From an uncultured Actinomycetes bacterium (GTDB taxonomy: Bacteria > Actinomycetota > Acidimicrobiia > Acidimicrobiales > RAAP-2), in NCBI GenBank assembly GCA_903893745.1, contig CAITNF010000006.1, positions 98,995 to 162,994 on the forward strand: DNA of 64,000 nt. The letters are read 5' to 3'. The stretch's first letter is position 1, and the number at the start of each line of letters is the position of its first letter. The notes beneath the pieces were generated by a model that saw only the letters and a list, made by a program, of their open reading frames with translations, ran no database searches and was not told where the DNA came from. Position numbers and translations under genes: made by a program. This document shows positions 38,601 through 45,382 of the stretch, in pieces.

Positions 38601-38765
38601 GCCGGGCATCCCGTTGGCGGTGGGAGGTCCCTCATAGAAGACCCAGGGTTCGGCACCTTCTCGCAGGCGCATCGAGCGAGCAAAGACGTCGTGACTCTTC
38701 CAGCGAGCGAGTTCGGCCTCTTCAATGGCCACAAAATCAAGTTCGGCGCTGACGGGGCGGAACAC
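35631..38765 (-). CDS. ileS: Isoleucyl-tRNA synthetase, eukaryotic-like (type 2)
   Basis: IleRS charges tRNA-Ile. The 1044-aa product contains the HIGH equivalent PPTANGMPGLHHVWARVYKD near residue 47, RRAGWDTHGLPVEVQVEKQ near 80, the editing (CP1) domain around 200-400 with TTPWTL, and NGRKMSKSVGNVIDPWEVL near 610. These match the longer eukaryotic/archaeal-like IleRS found in many actinobacteria rather than the E. coli form, a class generally linked to natural mupirocin tolerance. The GTG start has AGGAG 4 nt upstream. No T-box fits in the 72-nt divergent gap. Confidence 0.96.
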   Translation of the reverse strand: MFRPVSAELDFVAIEEAELARWKSHDVFARSMRLREGAEPWVFYEGPPTANGMPGLHHVWARVYKDLFCRYQTMQGRYVARRAGWDTHGLPVEVQVEKQLGISGKQAIVNQVGIEEFTRLCKESVLTYVSEFERLTERIGYWTDMEHAYYTFHPAYVESVWWQLQQLFDRGLLYEDLKVVPYCPRCGTALSSHELGQPGVYTDEVDESCYVRLRITDAAAHGGLNGATHLAVWTTTPWTLLSNVAVAVNPDVTYAVVDGMLVAEPLVEAVFGDDAVVTATMAGSSLAGVHYERPFNDVPLPDGVDACYIVMADYVTTEDGTGLVHQSPAFGEIDRQIARQYGLPTVNPVGPDGCFTSEVSWLEGQGVRAANPTINNELERRSLLLRRFDYTHSLPHCWRCSTVLIYWGKPSWYIATSQFKEQLISENATVDWHPAHIREGRMGEWLQNNVDWALSRDRFWGTPMPIWRCESDHFTCVGSIKELGELAGRDLTGLDPHRPNIDEIIISCRTCREPARRVEPVIDAWFDSGAMPAAQVGFPHVLGSREAMQFPAQLVAEAIDQTRGWFYSLLAVNTLVFGTKPYEHVLCLGHIVDENGRKMSKSVGNVIDPWEVLNTRGADPLRWWMFSQGSPWTSTRAGLNAIDASLRETLATLWNTFSFFSTYASLNHFDPNDPEIPPPTQRAAIDRWILSRLDHVTTLVTASLDGYEPLSGTDALAKLIDDVSNWYVRRSRRRFWRTDPTAPRSDSLAAQATLLDVLQRITLLLAPFCPFVAERLFHDLFEVEPSDSVHLTNWPLSMPNTRDEELENSMEVARRLTSLGRAARAEAGIKVRQPLARALVFLPLGSPAPPAGVVEDELNVDVLEYGSELADVLSFELVPNFRTVGPRLGEAVKELKPALAALDSVEAAATLEAGGAITLTLSTGKFDLSGDDVELRVKSQGGFAVSREGGEVIALDLTLNDELRRRGYLRDVVRQIQDLRKLSGFDVSDRIVLHVSGIDDLQDGFSLLANEVLASEVVVGEGLGDGTLLELDDEREARAWVSRI

Positions 38766-38825
38766 GGTTCTCCTTCAATGAGTCCCCCAATCGTAGTGAA
38801 CGAGACGGATCACACGAGTCGCTCC

Positions 38826-38831
38826 TACGCT
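38826..38831 (+). promoter_or_regulatory. -10 element, probable leaderless promoter for the GNAT gene
   Basis: TACGCT ends exactly 6 nt before the ATG at 38838 and no SD is present. Confidence 0.4.
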
Positions 38832-38837
38832 GGCCCC

Positions 38838-39308
38838 ATGGCAGTGACCATTTCCCTCGAATCTGTCACGTCACGTGACGCACAGACCGTTCTTGATGCC
38901 GCCGTCGTCGAACTCAACAGACGGTACGGCGGCTCTGACGATGGCCCCAAGCTGCTCCCCAGCGAGTTGGAGCCACCTCGAGGACTGTTTCTCGTGGCCC
39001 GACTCGACCAAGAACTGGTTGGCGGTGTCGGACTTCGCTCCATTGGTCCTGCCGACGAGCTGATTGGTGAGGTCAAGCGACTTTGGGTCCGTGACGACTT
39101 TCGCCGGCTCGGCATCGCGTCGTCGCTCATGAGTTCACTCGAGCAGCACGCCAAGATTATTGGCTACCTACAACTCTTTCTCGAGACCGGCTGGGCGCAG
39201 CCCGAAGCGCAGGCTTTCTATCCGAAGCACCTTTGGCAGCCGGTAGAAGAGTTCCCTTTCGGCGCCCACAGCCACGAAGGGGCATTTCGCTTCACGAAAG
39301 TTTTGTAA
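38838..39308 (+). CDS. GNAT-family N-acetyltransferase
   Basis: The 156-aa product is a single GNAT domain expected to transfer an acetyl group from acetyl-CoA. The central strand LFLVARLDQELVGGVGLR is followed by the acetyl-CoA-binding motif KRLWVRDDFRRLGIASSLM near residue 96 (the R/Q-x-x-G-x-G/A region is RRLGIA). ATG 38838 is chosen because TACGCT lies 6 nt upstream; the longer in-frame ORF runs back into ileS antisense. Its 3' end overlaps the convergent HAD gene by 17 nt. Substrate unknown. Confidence 0.85.
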   Translation: MAVTISLESVTSRDAQTVLDAAVVELNRRYGGSDDGPKLLPSELEPPRGLFLVARLDQELVGGVGLRSIGPADELIGEVKRLWVRDDFRRLGIASSLMSSLEQHAKIIGYLQLFLETGWAQPEAQAFYPKHLWQPVEEFPFGAHSHEGAFRFTKVL

Positions 39309-39984
39309 TTTCGAAGCGCTCATCGAGCCACGACGGCTCGAGATCTTCCAGCGAAACGAGCACGAGGTCAGCAATCACAAAAGCTGGTTCATTTCGATCT
39401 TCAGCGGTGGGAACGGCGACCACCATCATTCGTCCAGCCTTGGCGGCGAGAACCCCCGCGGCGGAGTCTTCGAAAACAAGACATTGATTCGCGGTGACAT
39501 CGAGTGCCGCGGCGGCGCTCAAAAAAACGCCTGGATGGGGTTTACCAAAAGCCTCGAACTCGGCGGAGTGCACCGAAGAAAAATAGTGACGCAATTTGAA
39601 GTGCGACAAACACCGCTCAATTAAGGCGAGCGGCGTGGAACTAGCCAACGCGAGCGGTCCACGTTCGCCAGTCAACTCGATCGCGTTGATCGCACCGGGT
39701 AGGAGTTGGCCCTTCGCTTCGACGAGGTCACCAACTCGTCGAAGAAGTTGGCCAACAACCTCAGATTGACTCGGTCCGGACCACGGTGACTGGCGGTACC
39801 AGTAGTCCACTACTTCGGCGACGAACATTCCTTTGGTCGACCGATCGCCCTGCGTGGCGATGGGGACACCGAGCGCTCCCAAAATCTCTAATTCAGCTTC
39901 GTGCCAGAGGATCTCTGAGTCAATCAGCAGTCCGTCCATGTCAAAGAGCGTCGCTCGAACCATCGCGCTCGTTGCTCTACTCAC
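39292..39984 (-). CDS. HAD-superfamily hydrolase (beta-phosphoglucomutase-like)
   Basis: The product (230 aa from GTG 39984, 223 aa from ATG 39963) is a HAD phosphatase or phosphomutase. Motif I is LFDMDGLLIDSE with the nucleophile Asp, motif II is LALASSTPLALIERC near residue 125, motif III Lys is in FGKPHPGVFLSAA near 158, and motif IV is VFEDSAAGVLAAKAG near 180. A helical cap lies between motifs I and II. GTG 39984 has TACCGT 7 nt upstream, fitting a leaderless start, but ATG 39963 matches the usual family N-terminus better. It diverges from a tandem GNAT gene. Confidence 0.87.
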   Translation of the reverse strand: MSRATSAMVRATLFDMDGLLIDSEILWHEAELEILGALGVPIATQGDRSTKGMFVAEVVDYWYRQSPWSGPSQSEVVGQLLRRVGDLVEAKGQLLPGAINAIELTGERGPLALASSTPLALIERCLSHFKLRHYFSSVHSAEFEAFGKPHPGVFLSAAAALDVTANQCLVFEDSAAGVLAAKAGRMMVVAVPTAEDRNEPAFVIADLVLVSLEDLEPSWLDERFEITKLS

Positions 39985-39990
39985 GGTAAC

Positions 39991-39997
39991 TACGGTA
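39991..39997. promoter_or_regulatory. Overlapping bidirectional -10 elements (HAD gene / tandem GNAT gene)
   Basis: The 7-mer TACGGTA reads as TACGGT on the plus strand, 6 nt before GTG 40003, and as TACCGT on the minus strand, 7 nt before GTG 39984. Only 18 nt separate the two start codons, so both would use almost the same DNA and produce leaderless mRNAs. Confidence 0.45.
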
Positions 39998-40002
39998 GTG
40001 GA

Positions 40003-40926
40003 GTGGTTATCATCCGCCAGCTGGAACGGGCCGATATTGCGGAAGTGACGCAACGATCGAGTGCACAGTTGGTTCGTGACGCAGAACGAAACCCGATGGT
40101 TTCACCACGATTCGATTCTGAGACTCTCGCCGCGGCGTTCGCTTCGTCCCTGGCCAGCACCTGGGTGGCCCTCGTTGGTGAGCACATTGCTGGTCATCTC
40201 TATGGAGCAGTACTCGACGACCCCGCTCAGGGCACTGGTGCCTGGGTGGGACCAGACGGGGCGTCATTCGACGACGTCACGATATTGCGCGAGCTGTACC
40301 TCGTTGCCAGTCAAGCGTGGACGGAGGCCGGTGCGCTGGCGCACTTCGTGTGGGTTCTCAATGAGGCGTCAGCCCTGGCTGCCTGGCAGTCACTGGGATT
40401 TCAACCGGTACACCAACGCGGGGTTTTGCAACTGACGGCAGCGACCCCACTTGCTATGCCCGATGGTTACCGACTTCGCCGCGCCACGAGCGACGATCTC
40501 GACGCCGCGATTCGTCTGACCGCGCTTATCGATCAGGCTCAAGCCGGCACGATGAGCGGACCAGTTTCGTTGGGGGCAGATGACCTCGCCGACGTCGTAG
40601 CCGATTCACTCAACGACCCCGACAATCTCTACTTCGTCGTTGACGCTGGCAGTGAAACGGTTGGTCAATGCGTGCTCTTTGACTTAGCGCAGCGTCGTGG
40701 TTCCTTTGCGCACACGATGCACCTCAGCGCGGTCTCGGTCGACGAGGCGCATCAGGGCCGAGGTGTCGCTACGGGAATGCTCCACGCAGTATTGGATAAA
40801 GCGCGTCGCGGAGGTGCGCAGTTCATAGAGACGAACTGGCACGTCTCAAATACCCGAGCAAGTCGCTACTGGTTGTCGTTCGGTTTCACGCCCACCTACG
40901 TACGCCTACAGCGAACGTCCTCTTAG
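40003..40926 (+). CDS. Tandem GNAT-domain acetyltransferase
   Basis: The 307-aa product appears to hold two GNAT-like domains. The N-terminal one (~1-145) has a RQLERADIAEV start and WQSLGFQPVHQRGVLQL, but no clear acetyl-CoA loop, so it may be inactive. The C-terminal one (~150-307) starts YRLRRATSDDLDAAIRLT and has a full motif A, VSVDEAHQGRGVATGMLHAV near residue 246, and a typical SRYWLSFGFTPTYVRL end. GTG 40003 follows TACGGT by 6 nt. It overlaps the convergent peroxidase gene by 4 nt. Substrate unknown; mycothiol synthase is also a tandem GNAT but I see no specific match. Confidence 0.82.
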   Translation: MVIIRQLERADIAEVTQRSSAQLVRDAERNPMVSPRFDSETLAAAFASSLASTWVALVGEHIAGHLYGAVLDDPAQGTGAWVGPDGASFDDVTILRELYLVASQAWTEAGALAHFVWVLNEASALAAWQSLGFQPVHQRGVLQLTAATPLAMPDGYRLRRATSDDLDAAIRLTALIDQAQAGTMSGPVSLGADDLADVVADSLNDPDNLYFVVDAGSETVGQCVLFDLAQRRGSFAHTMHLSAVSVDEAHQGRGVATGMLHAVLDKARRGGAQFIETNWHVSNTRASRYWLSFGFTPTYVRLQRTSS

Positions 40927-41405
40927 CTGAGCGTGGCCTCGATGGCTGCAGTCAGAATTGGATCGCTGGGTTCGATGGTCGGCGCAAACCGTTGCACCGA
41001 ACCATCACCAGACACGAGAAACTTTTCGAAGTTCCAGCGAATATCACCCGTGTGACCTTCTGCGTCAACTGATTCGCTCAGTTCAGCGAACAACGGGTGA
41101 CGACCCTCACCGTTGACTTCAATTTTTTCAAACAACGGAAACGTCACGCCGTACGTAGTCGAACAGAACGTCTGAATCTCCTCGGCGGTCCCGGGTTCTT
41201 GAGCTAGGAACTGATTACAGGGGAAACCGACAACGCTAAAGCCCTGCGCCTCGTAGTGACGCTGCAGTGCTTCGAGTCCTTCGTACTGAGGTGTGAGACC
41301 GCATTGGGATGCGACGTTCACCACCAAAAGGCTACGTCGCTGCAGGAATCCAAGTGAGCTGGCTTCACCGGCGAGAGTAGTAAGTGGAATATCGTAAATA
41401 GTCAT
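40923..41405 (-). CDS. Glutathione-peroxidase-family thiol peroxidase
   Basis: The 160-aa product reduces hydroperoxides. Family motifs are LVVNVASQCGLTPQYEGLE near residue 27 with a Cys (not selenocysteine) at the peroxidatic site, VGFPCNQFLAQEPGT near 60 with the second Cys, and IRWNFEKFLVSGDG near 120 with the active-site Trp and Asn. Such Cys enzymes usually take electrons from thioredoxin. The ATG has no strong SD. It diverges from the quinone oxidoreductase across 52 nt. Confidence 0.93.
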   Translation of the reverse strand: MTIYDIPLTTLAGEASSLGFLQRRSLLVVNVASQCGLTPQYEGLEALQRHYEAQGFSVVGFPCNQFLAQEPGTAEEIQTFCSTTYGVTFPLFEKIEVNGEGRHPLFAELSESVDAEGHTGDIRWNFEKFLVSGDGSVQRFAPTIEPSDPILTAAIEATLS

Positions 41406-41445
41406 AGAGAGAGGATACCGCGAGGGAGTTTGGCCTCCCTCGCCC

Positions 41446-41451
41446 TAGGAT
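41446..41451 (+). promoter_or_regulatory. -10 element, probable leaderless promoter for the quinone oxidoreductase
   Basis: TAGGAT ends exactly 6 nt before GTG 41458; no SD is present. Confidence 0.5.
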
Positions 41452-41457
41452 TCTCCC

Positions 41458-42405
41458 GTGCTGACCGTGTACATCAAAGATGGCGAACTCGCCCTCGAAG
41501 AACGCCCCACACCCAAACCAGGGCCTCACGACGTGGTCATCACCACACACGCGGCAGGCCTTAACGCCGCTGATTTACTACAGCGAAGTGGTCTCTACCC
41601 CGTTCCATCTGGTTGGCCCCAGGACGTGCCGGGCCTCGAAATTGCGGGAGTAGTGAGCGCCGTGGGCGACGAAGTACGCGAACCACTACTCGGGCGACGA
41701 ATCTGCGCAATCGTTGGTGGTGGGGGTCAGTCATCACACTGCGTCGTGCCCGCCGAGCATCTCCTTCAAATCCCCGACCAGGTCACGTGGCCTGAAGCGG
41801 GTGGATTCGCCGAAGCGTTCACCACCGCGTTTGATGCTCTCGTCACCCAGGGGCAAATGCGGTCCGGACAACGAGTCCTTATTTCGGGTGCCGCCGGTGG
41901 AGTTGGCGTCGCCGCTGTCCAGCTGGCTGCGGCGTGGGGCACTCACGTGACCGCAGTAACAAGGACCCATGAACACCACGCTGAACTTCGTGCACTGGGC
42001 GCCAACGAGACAGTAACGCTGGACGACGTTGCTGACTTGGCTCCCGTCGACGTTGTTCTTGAACTCATTGGTGCCGCACACCTCGAACTTGTCCAAACGG
42101 TCCTTAACCCTTTCGCCCGAGTCGTCGTTATAGGAGTTGGCAGCGGAGCCCGATCCAACATCAATCTGCTCAACTTCATGCAACGACGAGCCACAATTAC
42201 TGGCTCAACACTGCGAGCTCGCTCACGAGAAGAGAAGGCGACCATTGCTGCGCTAATGAACGCCCAAGTACTACCTCTTTGGCTTGATGGCACTCTGCGA
42301 GTTCCCGTCGCGCGGACGTTCGATTTGCACGACGTTGGCGCGGCCTACGACTACTTCGCGACGCCGGGAAAGTTCGGCAAAGTGGTGTTGAGTCTAAATC
42401 AGTAG
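41458..42405 (+). CDS. NAD(P)H:quinone oxidoreductase, zinc-independent MDR family
   Basis: The 315-aa product is a medium-chain reductase of the QOR type. It has the N-terminal GroES-like domain with THAAGLNAADLLQRSGLYP near residue 30 and GLEIAGVVSAVGDEV near 57, and a Rossmann domain with VLISGAAGGVGVAAVQLA near 140. The catalytic zinc ligands of alcohol dehydrogenases are missing. The end, FGKVVLSLNQ, is typical. GTG 41458 follows TAGGAT by 6 nt. The DUF5522 gene starts 21 nt downstream with its own -10-like hexamer. Confidence 0.9.
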   Translation: MLTVYIKDGELALEERPTPKPGPHDVVITTHAAGLNAADLLQRSGLYPVPSGWPQDVPGLEIAGVVSAVGDEVREPLLGRRICAIVGGGGQSSHCVVPAEHLLQIPDQVTWPEAGGFAEAFTTAFDALVTQGQMRSGQRVLISGAAGGVGVAAVQLAAAWGTHVTAVTRTHEHHAELRALGANETVTLDDVADLAPVDVVLELIGAAHLELVQTVLNPFARVVVIGVGSGARSNINLLNFMQRRATITGSTLRARSREEKATIAALMNAQVLPLWLDGTLRVPVARTFDLHDVGAAYDYFATPGKFGKVVLSLNQ

Positions 42406-42413
42406 AGCAACAT

Positions 42414-42419
42414 TAGATT
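42414..42419 (+). promoter_or_regulatory. -10 element, probable leaderless promoter for the DUF5522 gene
   Basis: TAGATT ends exactly 6 nt before GTG 42426, within the 20-nt gap after the quinone oxidoreductase stop. Confidence 0.45.
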
Positions 42420-42425
42420 GGCAAG

Positions 42426-42638
42426 GTGAGTGCACCACTTCCCCACCCTTCACGTTGCTCGCCCAATCGTGCAGACTTTCTGACCATTATTCAAGCGCAC
42501 GAAGAAGCGGTATCGTCGGGGCAACCTACCTACCGCGACCCGGCCACCGACTTCATTGTTTTAACGTACGCCACTCACCTTGAGCGAGGATCCTGTTGTG
42601 GCAGCGGGTGTCGCCACTGCCCCTTTATTGAGAGTTAG
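42426..42638 (+). CDS. DUF5522-type small cysteine-rich protein
   Basis: The 70-aa protein has YATHLERGSCCGSGCRHCPF near its C-terminus, the CCGSGCRHCP signature I associate with DUF5522 proteins; four cysteines and one histidine are candidates for metal binding. The N-terminal half holds HEEAVSSGQPTYRDPATDFI. Function unknown. The GTG start is leaderless by appearance. Its stop overlaps the convergent MFS gene by 4 nt. Confidence 0.8.
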   Translation: MSAPLPHPSRCSPNRADFLTIIQAHEEAVSSGQPTYRDPATDFIVLTYATHLERGSCCGSGCRHCPFIES

Positions 42639-44149
42639 TGCGCGCCCGAAGGAACTTCGTCATGCTGGCCAAGGTGATGACGATCGATGTTGGCCATGAA
42701 GAAGAAATTCACTGCGGCGATAATTAACATGAGCGAGCCAAATCGAAACGCCATGTCGTAACCGTGCACGAAAGCCAAATTGTGGAGCGTGAGTTTGCTC
42801 AGTCCAGCCTTCGACAGACTTGCTGACGCGAGGTAGGCCGTTGCACTTGACACCACGATGGTGTTTTGAATGGCCGTTCCAAATGATCCACCCAGCTGCT
42901 GGGAAGTTGACAGAACTGCCGAAGCTGCTCCCGTGTCACGTTTTTCCACGTTAAACAGTGCGGTTGAGGCGAGCGAGACGAACGTCATACCTAGACCCAG
43001 ACTCGTCACAATCATTGCCGGCATGACGTGAGCCGCGTATGAACTCGTTGGATTAATGAAGGAGAGGAACAGCAGTCCTAAGGCTGACATGGTGCAGCCC
43101 AAGGTCGCAATGGGACGGGGACCAACCTTAGGTAGAAGCTGGCTCGCCATCCCGGCTGAAAAAATCACGCCAAGTGAGAATGGCAAGAAAAGGAGGCCTG
43201 ACTTCACTGCCGAATATCGATGAATATCTTGGAAGTAGAACGTCATGAAGAGAAACATGCCGTAGATACCAAGTCCGGCGAGAATCTGGGTCAGAAACGA
43301 GCCACCACGAATTCGGTCGGTGAGTAATCGAAGTGGGAGGAGCGGCTGGTCCTTACGACTCTCAATAATGAAGAAAATTCCCAGCAGGGCGAAACCCAAT
43401 GCCATGTACGGCCACGCTGATGATGAACCCCAGCCATCAGTGGAAGCCTGCGCGACCCCGTAAACCACGCTCACCATGCCCGCGGTCGCGCTGAGCGCTC
43501 CGGGCACGTCGTAGTGCGGATGTCCCTCAACTTTCGACTCACGAACATCGGGAATTGCCAGCACAAAAGCGATGATCGCCATTGGAGTATTTACGAATAG
43601 GCACCAACGCCAGGAGAAGTATTGGGTCAAGAGACCACCAGCAATCAAACCGATGGCGGCACCAACACCCGACAGCGCGCCGTACACACCGAAAGCTTTG
43701 GCCCGCTCCTTCGAATCGGTAAACGTCACAGAGATTAACGAAAGGGCTGCGGGTGCCAGTAGCGCACCGAATACTCCCTGCAACGCGCGGGCCCCAAAGA
43801 GCATCTGTTGGTTCTGTGCGAAACCTCCAAGCAACGAGGCGGCGGCGAAACCTACGAGCCCAATCAAAAACGCTTTCTTACGACCCATGTAGTCACCAAT
43901 TCGCCCTCCCAGCAGTAAGAAGCCACCGAAGGTGAGCGTGTAAGCCGTGACTGCCCACTGATAGTTCTTCGGCGAGATTGCGAGTCCACCGAGCGCCGCC
44001 GGAAGTGCCGCGTGAGGCAGTGCAATGTTGACGATAGAGGCGTCGAGCACGACCATCAGCTGAGCGATAGCAATTACGAAGAGAGCGCGCCACCGCTTCG
44101 GATCTGGCGTATCAGCGTGGACCACGTTGTTAATGGACATATCAGACAT
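42635..44149 (-). CDS. MFS transporter, DHA2 (EmrB/QacA) drug-resistance type
   Basis: The 504-aa product has about 14 helices. It shows the family start FVIAIAQLMVVLDASIVNIA near residue 26 (motif D1), GGRIGDYMGRKKAFLIGLVG near 85 (motif A), RALQGVFGALLAPAALSLI near 125, and YGALSGVGAAIGLIAGGLL near 157 (motif C, typical of antiporters). ATG 44149 (MSDMSINN) has an AGAGA stretch 5 nt upstream; an in-frame extension to 44188 has none. It ends tail to tail with the DUF5522 gene. Export of drugs or metabolites is inferred from family. Confidence 0.88.
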   Translation of the reverse strand: MSDMSINNVVHADTPDPKRWRALFVIAIAQLMVVLDASIVNIALPHAALPAALGGLAISPKNYQWAVTAYTLTFGGFLLLGGRIGDYMGRKKAFLIGLVGFAAASLLGGFAQNQQMLFGARALQGVFGALLAPAALSLISVTFTDSKERAKAFGVYGALSGVGAAIGLIAGGLLTQYFSWRWCLFVNTPMAIIAFVLAIPDVRESKVEGHPHYDVPGALSATAGMVSVVYGVAQASTDGWGSSSAWPYMALGFALLGIFFIIESRKDQPLLPLRLLTDRIRGGSFLTQILAGLGIYGMFLFMTFYFQDIHRYSAVKSGLLFLPFSLGVIFSAGMASQLLPKVGPRPIATLGCTMSALGLLFLSFINPTSSYAAHVMPAMIVTSLGLGMTFVSLASTALFNVEKRDTGAASAVLSTSQQLGGSFGTAIQNTIVVSSATAYLASASLSKAGLSKLTLHNLAFVHGYDMAFRFGSLMLIIAAVNFFFMANIDRHHLGQHDEVPSGAH

Positions 44150-44230
44150 AAAATCTCTTTTCGGTTCACTAAATTCTAAAGGCTGCAACGGGTGAACGTG
44201 ACCAATCCCTCTGCCGTGAAAAGATTTCGT

Positions 44231-45349
44231 CTACAGAAAAGTCTTCAGCAACGTCAAAGGTAAACCAAGGGCTTCGGCAACCGGGCCGTAGGTAATCTGA
44301 CCGTTCGCCACGTTGACGCCTTCCGCCAACGCGGGGTCAGCCGAGACGGCCGCTCGCCATCCGTCGCGCACCAGCTCCATGACGTAGGGCAAAGTCGCAT
44401 TACTTAACGCTGCCGTGGATGTGCTGGGCACTGCCCCGGGCATGTTGGCCACACAGTAGAAGACACAGCCGTTCACTTCAAAAATTGGATCCGAGTGCGT
44501 CGTTGGACGCGTGGCTTCAAAACAACCGCCTTGATCCACGGATATATCGACCAGAACTGACCCGGGCCGCATTCGAGCGACTAAGTCATTGCTGACAAGC
44601 TTCGGAGCTTTCGCACCAACAACCAACACTGCACCAATCACAATGTCCGCGGACATACAGGCCTCTTCGAGAGCCAGCGCGGTTGACGCCAGCGTCTGCA
44701 CTCGACCATCGAAATGATGGTCGACCTGTCGAAGACGGTCAAGATTCCGGTCCAAGATGGTGACGTTGGCGTTTAGTCCCGCAGCCAACGTTGCCGCCGC
44801 AAGTCCGGCTACTCCCGCTCCAATCACCGTGACGTGGGCCGGCAGGACTCCAGGTACGCCACTGATCAGCGCGCCGCGTCCGCCACCCGATCGCATCAAG
44901 TGATGCGCGCCCATCAATGGAGCCATTCGACCTGCTACCTCACTCATTGGCGTGAGCAGAGGCAGTGAGTTATCACTCATTCGCACGGTCTCGTAGGCAA
45001 TGGCTACGTTGTTCGCGGCCACGAGAGCATCGGTGCACTCGCGCGATGCCGCTAAATGGAGGTAGGTAAAAAGAACTTGATTTTCCCTCGCAGCGAGTCT
45101 TGGAAACTCGGTCGCGATGGGCTCTTTGACCTTCAGAATCATGTCGCTCTGAGCCCACACGTCGTCGACCTTGGGTACGATTTGTGCACCGTTCGATTGA
45201 AAATCTGCGTCGGTAATTGACGATCCGACACCCGCGCCGCCCTCGATCAGCACCTTGTGGCCAGCCCCAACCAGCTCGCGCACGCCCGCTGGCGTCAAGG
45301 CCACTCGATGTTCATCCGTCTTAATTTCTTTTGGAACTCCGATGATCAT
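44231..45349 (-). CDS. ald: Alanine dehydrogenase
   Basis: Ald interconverts L-alanine and pyruvate plus ammonium with NAD+. The 372-aa product has the N-terminal GVPKEIKTDEHRVALTPAGV with the substrate-binding Arg and nearby Lys, LFTYLHLAASRECTDALV near residue 90 with the catalytic His, the NAD-binding VTVIGAGVAGLAAATLAAG near 170, and the conserved VANMPGAVPSTSTAALSNAT near 300. AAGGA lies 10 nt before the ATG. It follows an APC permease by 33 nt and probably shares its transcript; a divergent Lrp regulator and aminotransferase suggest alanine turnover in amine catabolism. Confidence 0.96.
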   Translation of the reverse strand: MIIGVPKEIKTDEHRVALTPAGVRELVGAGHKVLIEGGAGVGSSITDADFQSNGAQIVPKVDDVWAQSDMILKVKEPIATEFPRLAARENQVLFTYLHLAASRECTDALVAANNVAIAYETVRMSDNSLPLLTPMSEVAGRMAPLMGAHHLMRSGGGRGALISGVPGVLPAHVTVIGAGVAGLAAATLAAGLNANVTILDRNLDRLRQVDHHFDGRVQTLASTALALEEACMSADIVIGAVLVVGAKAPKLVSNDLVARMRPGSVLVDISVDQGGCFEATRPTTHSDPIFEVNGCVFYCVANMPGAVPSTSTAALSNATLPYVMELVRDGWRAAVSADPALAEGVNVANGQITYGPVAEALGLPLTLLKTFL

Positions 45350-45382
45350 GATGGATCATCCTTTCTGTTAATCAAAGAGTAG

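Noticed and set aside
38766-38837. T-box or other riboswitch before ileS
   Set aside because: Only 72 nt separate ileS from the divergent GNAT start, too short for a T-box, and the SD of ileS is freely exposed.
40923-41405. Possible selenoprotein glutathione peroxidase
   Set aside because: The peroxidatic codon encodes Cys (VASQCGLT), not an in-frame TGA, and no SECIS-like element is needed.
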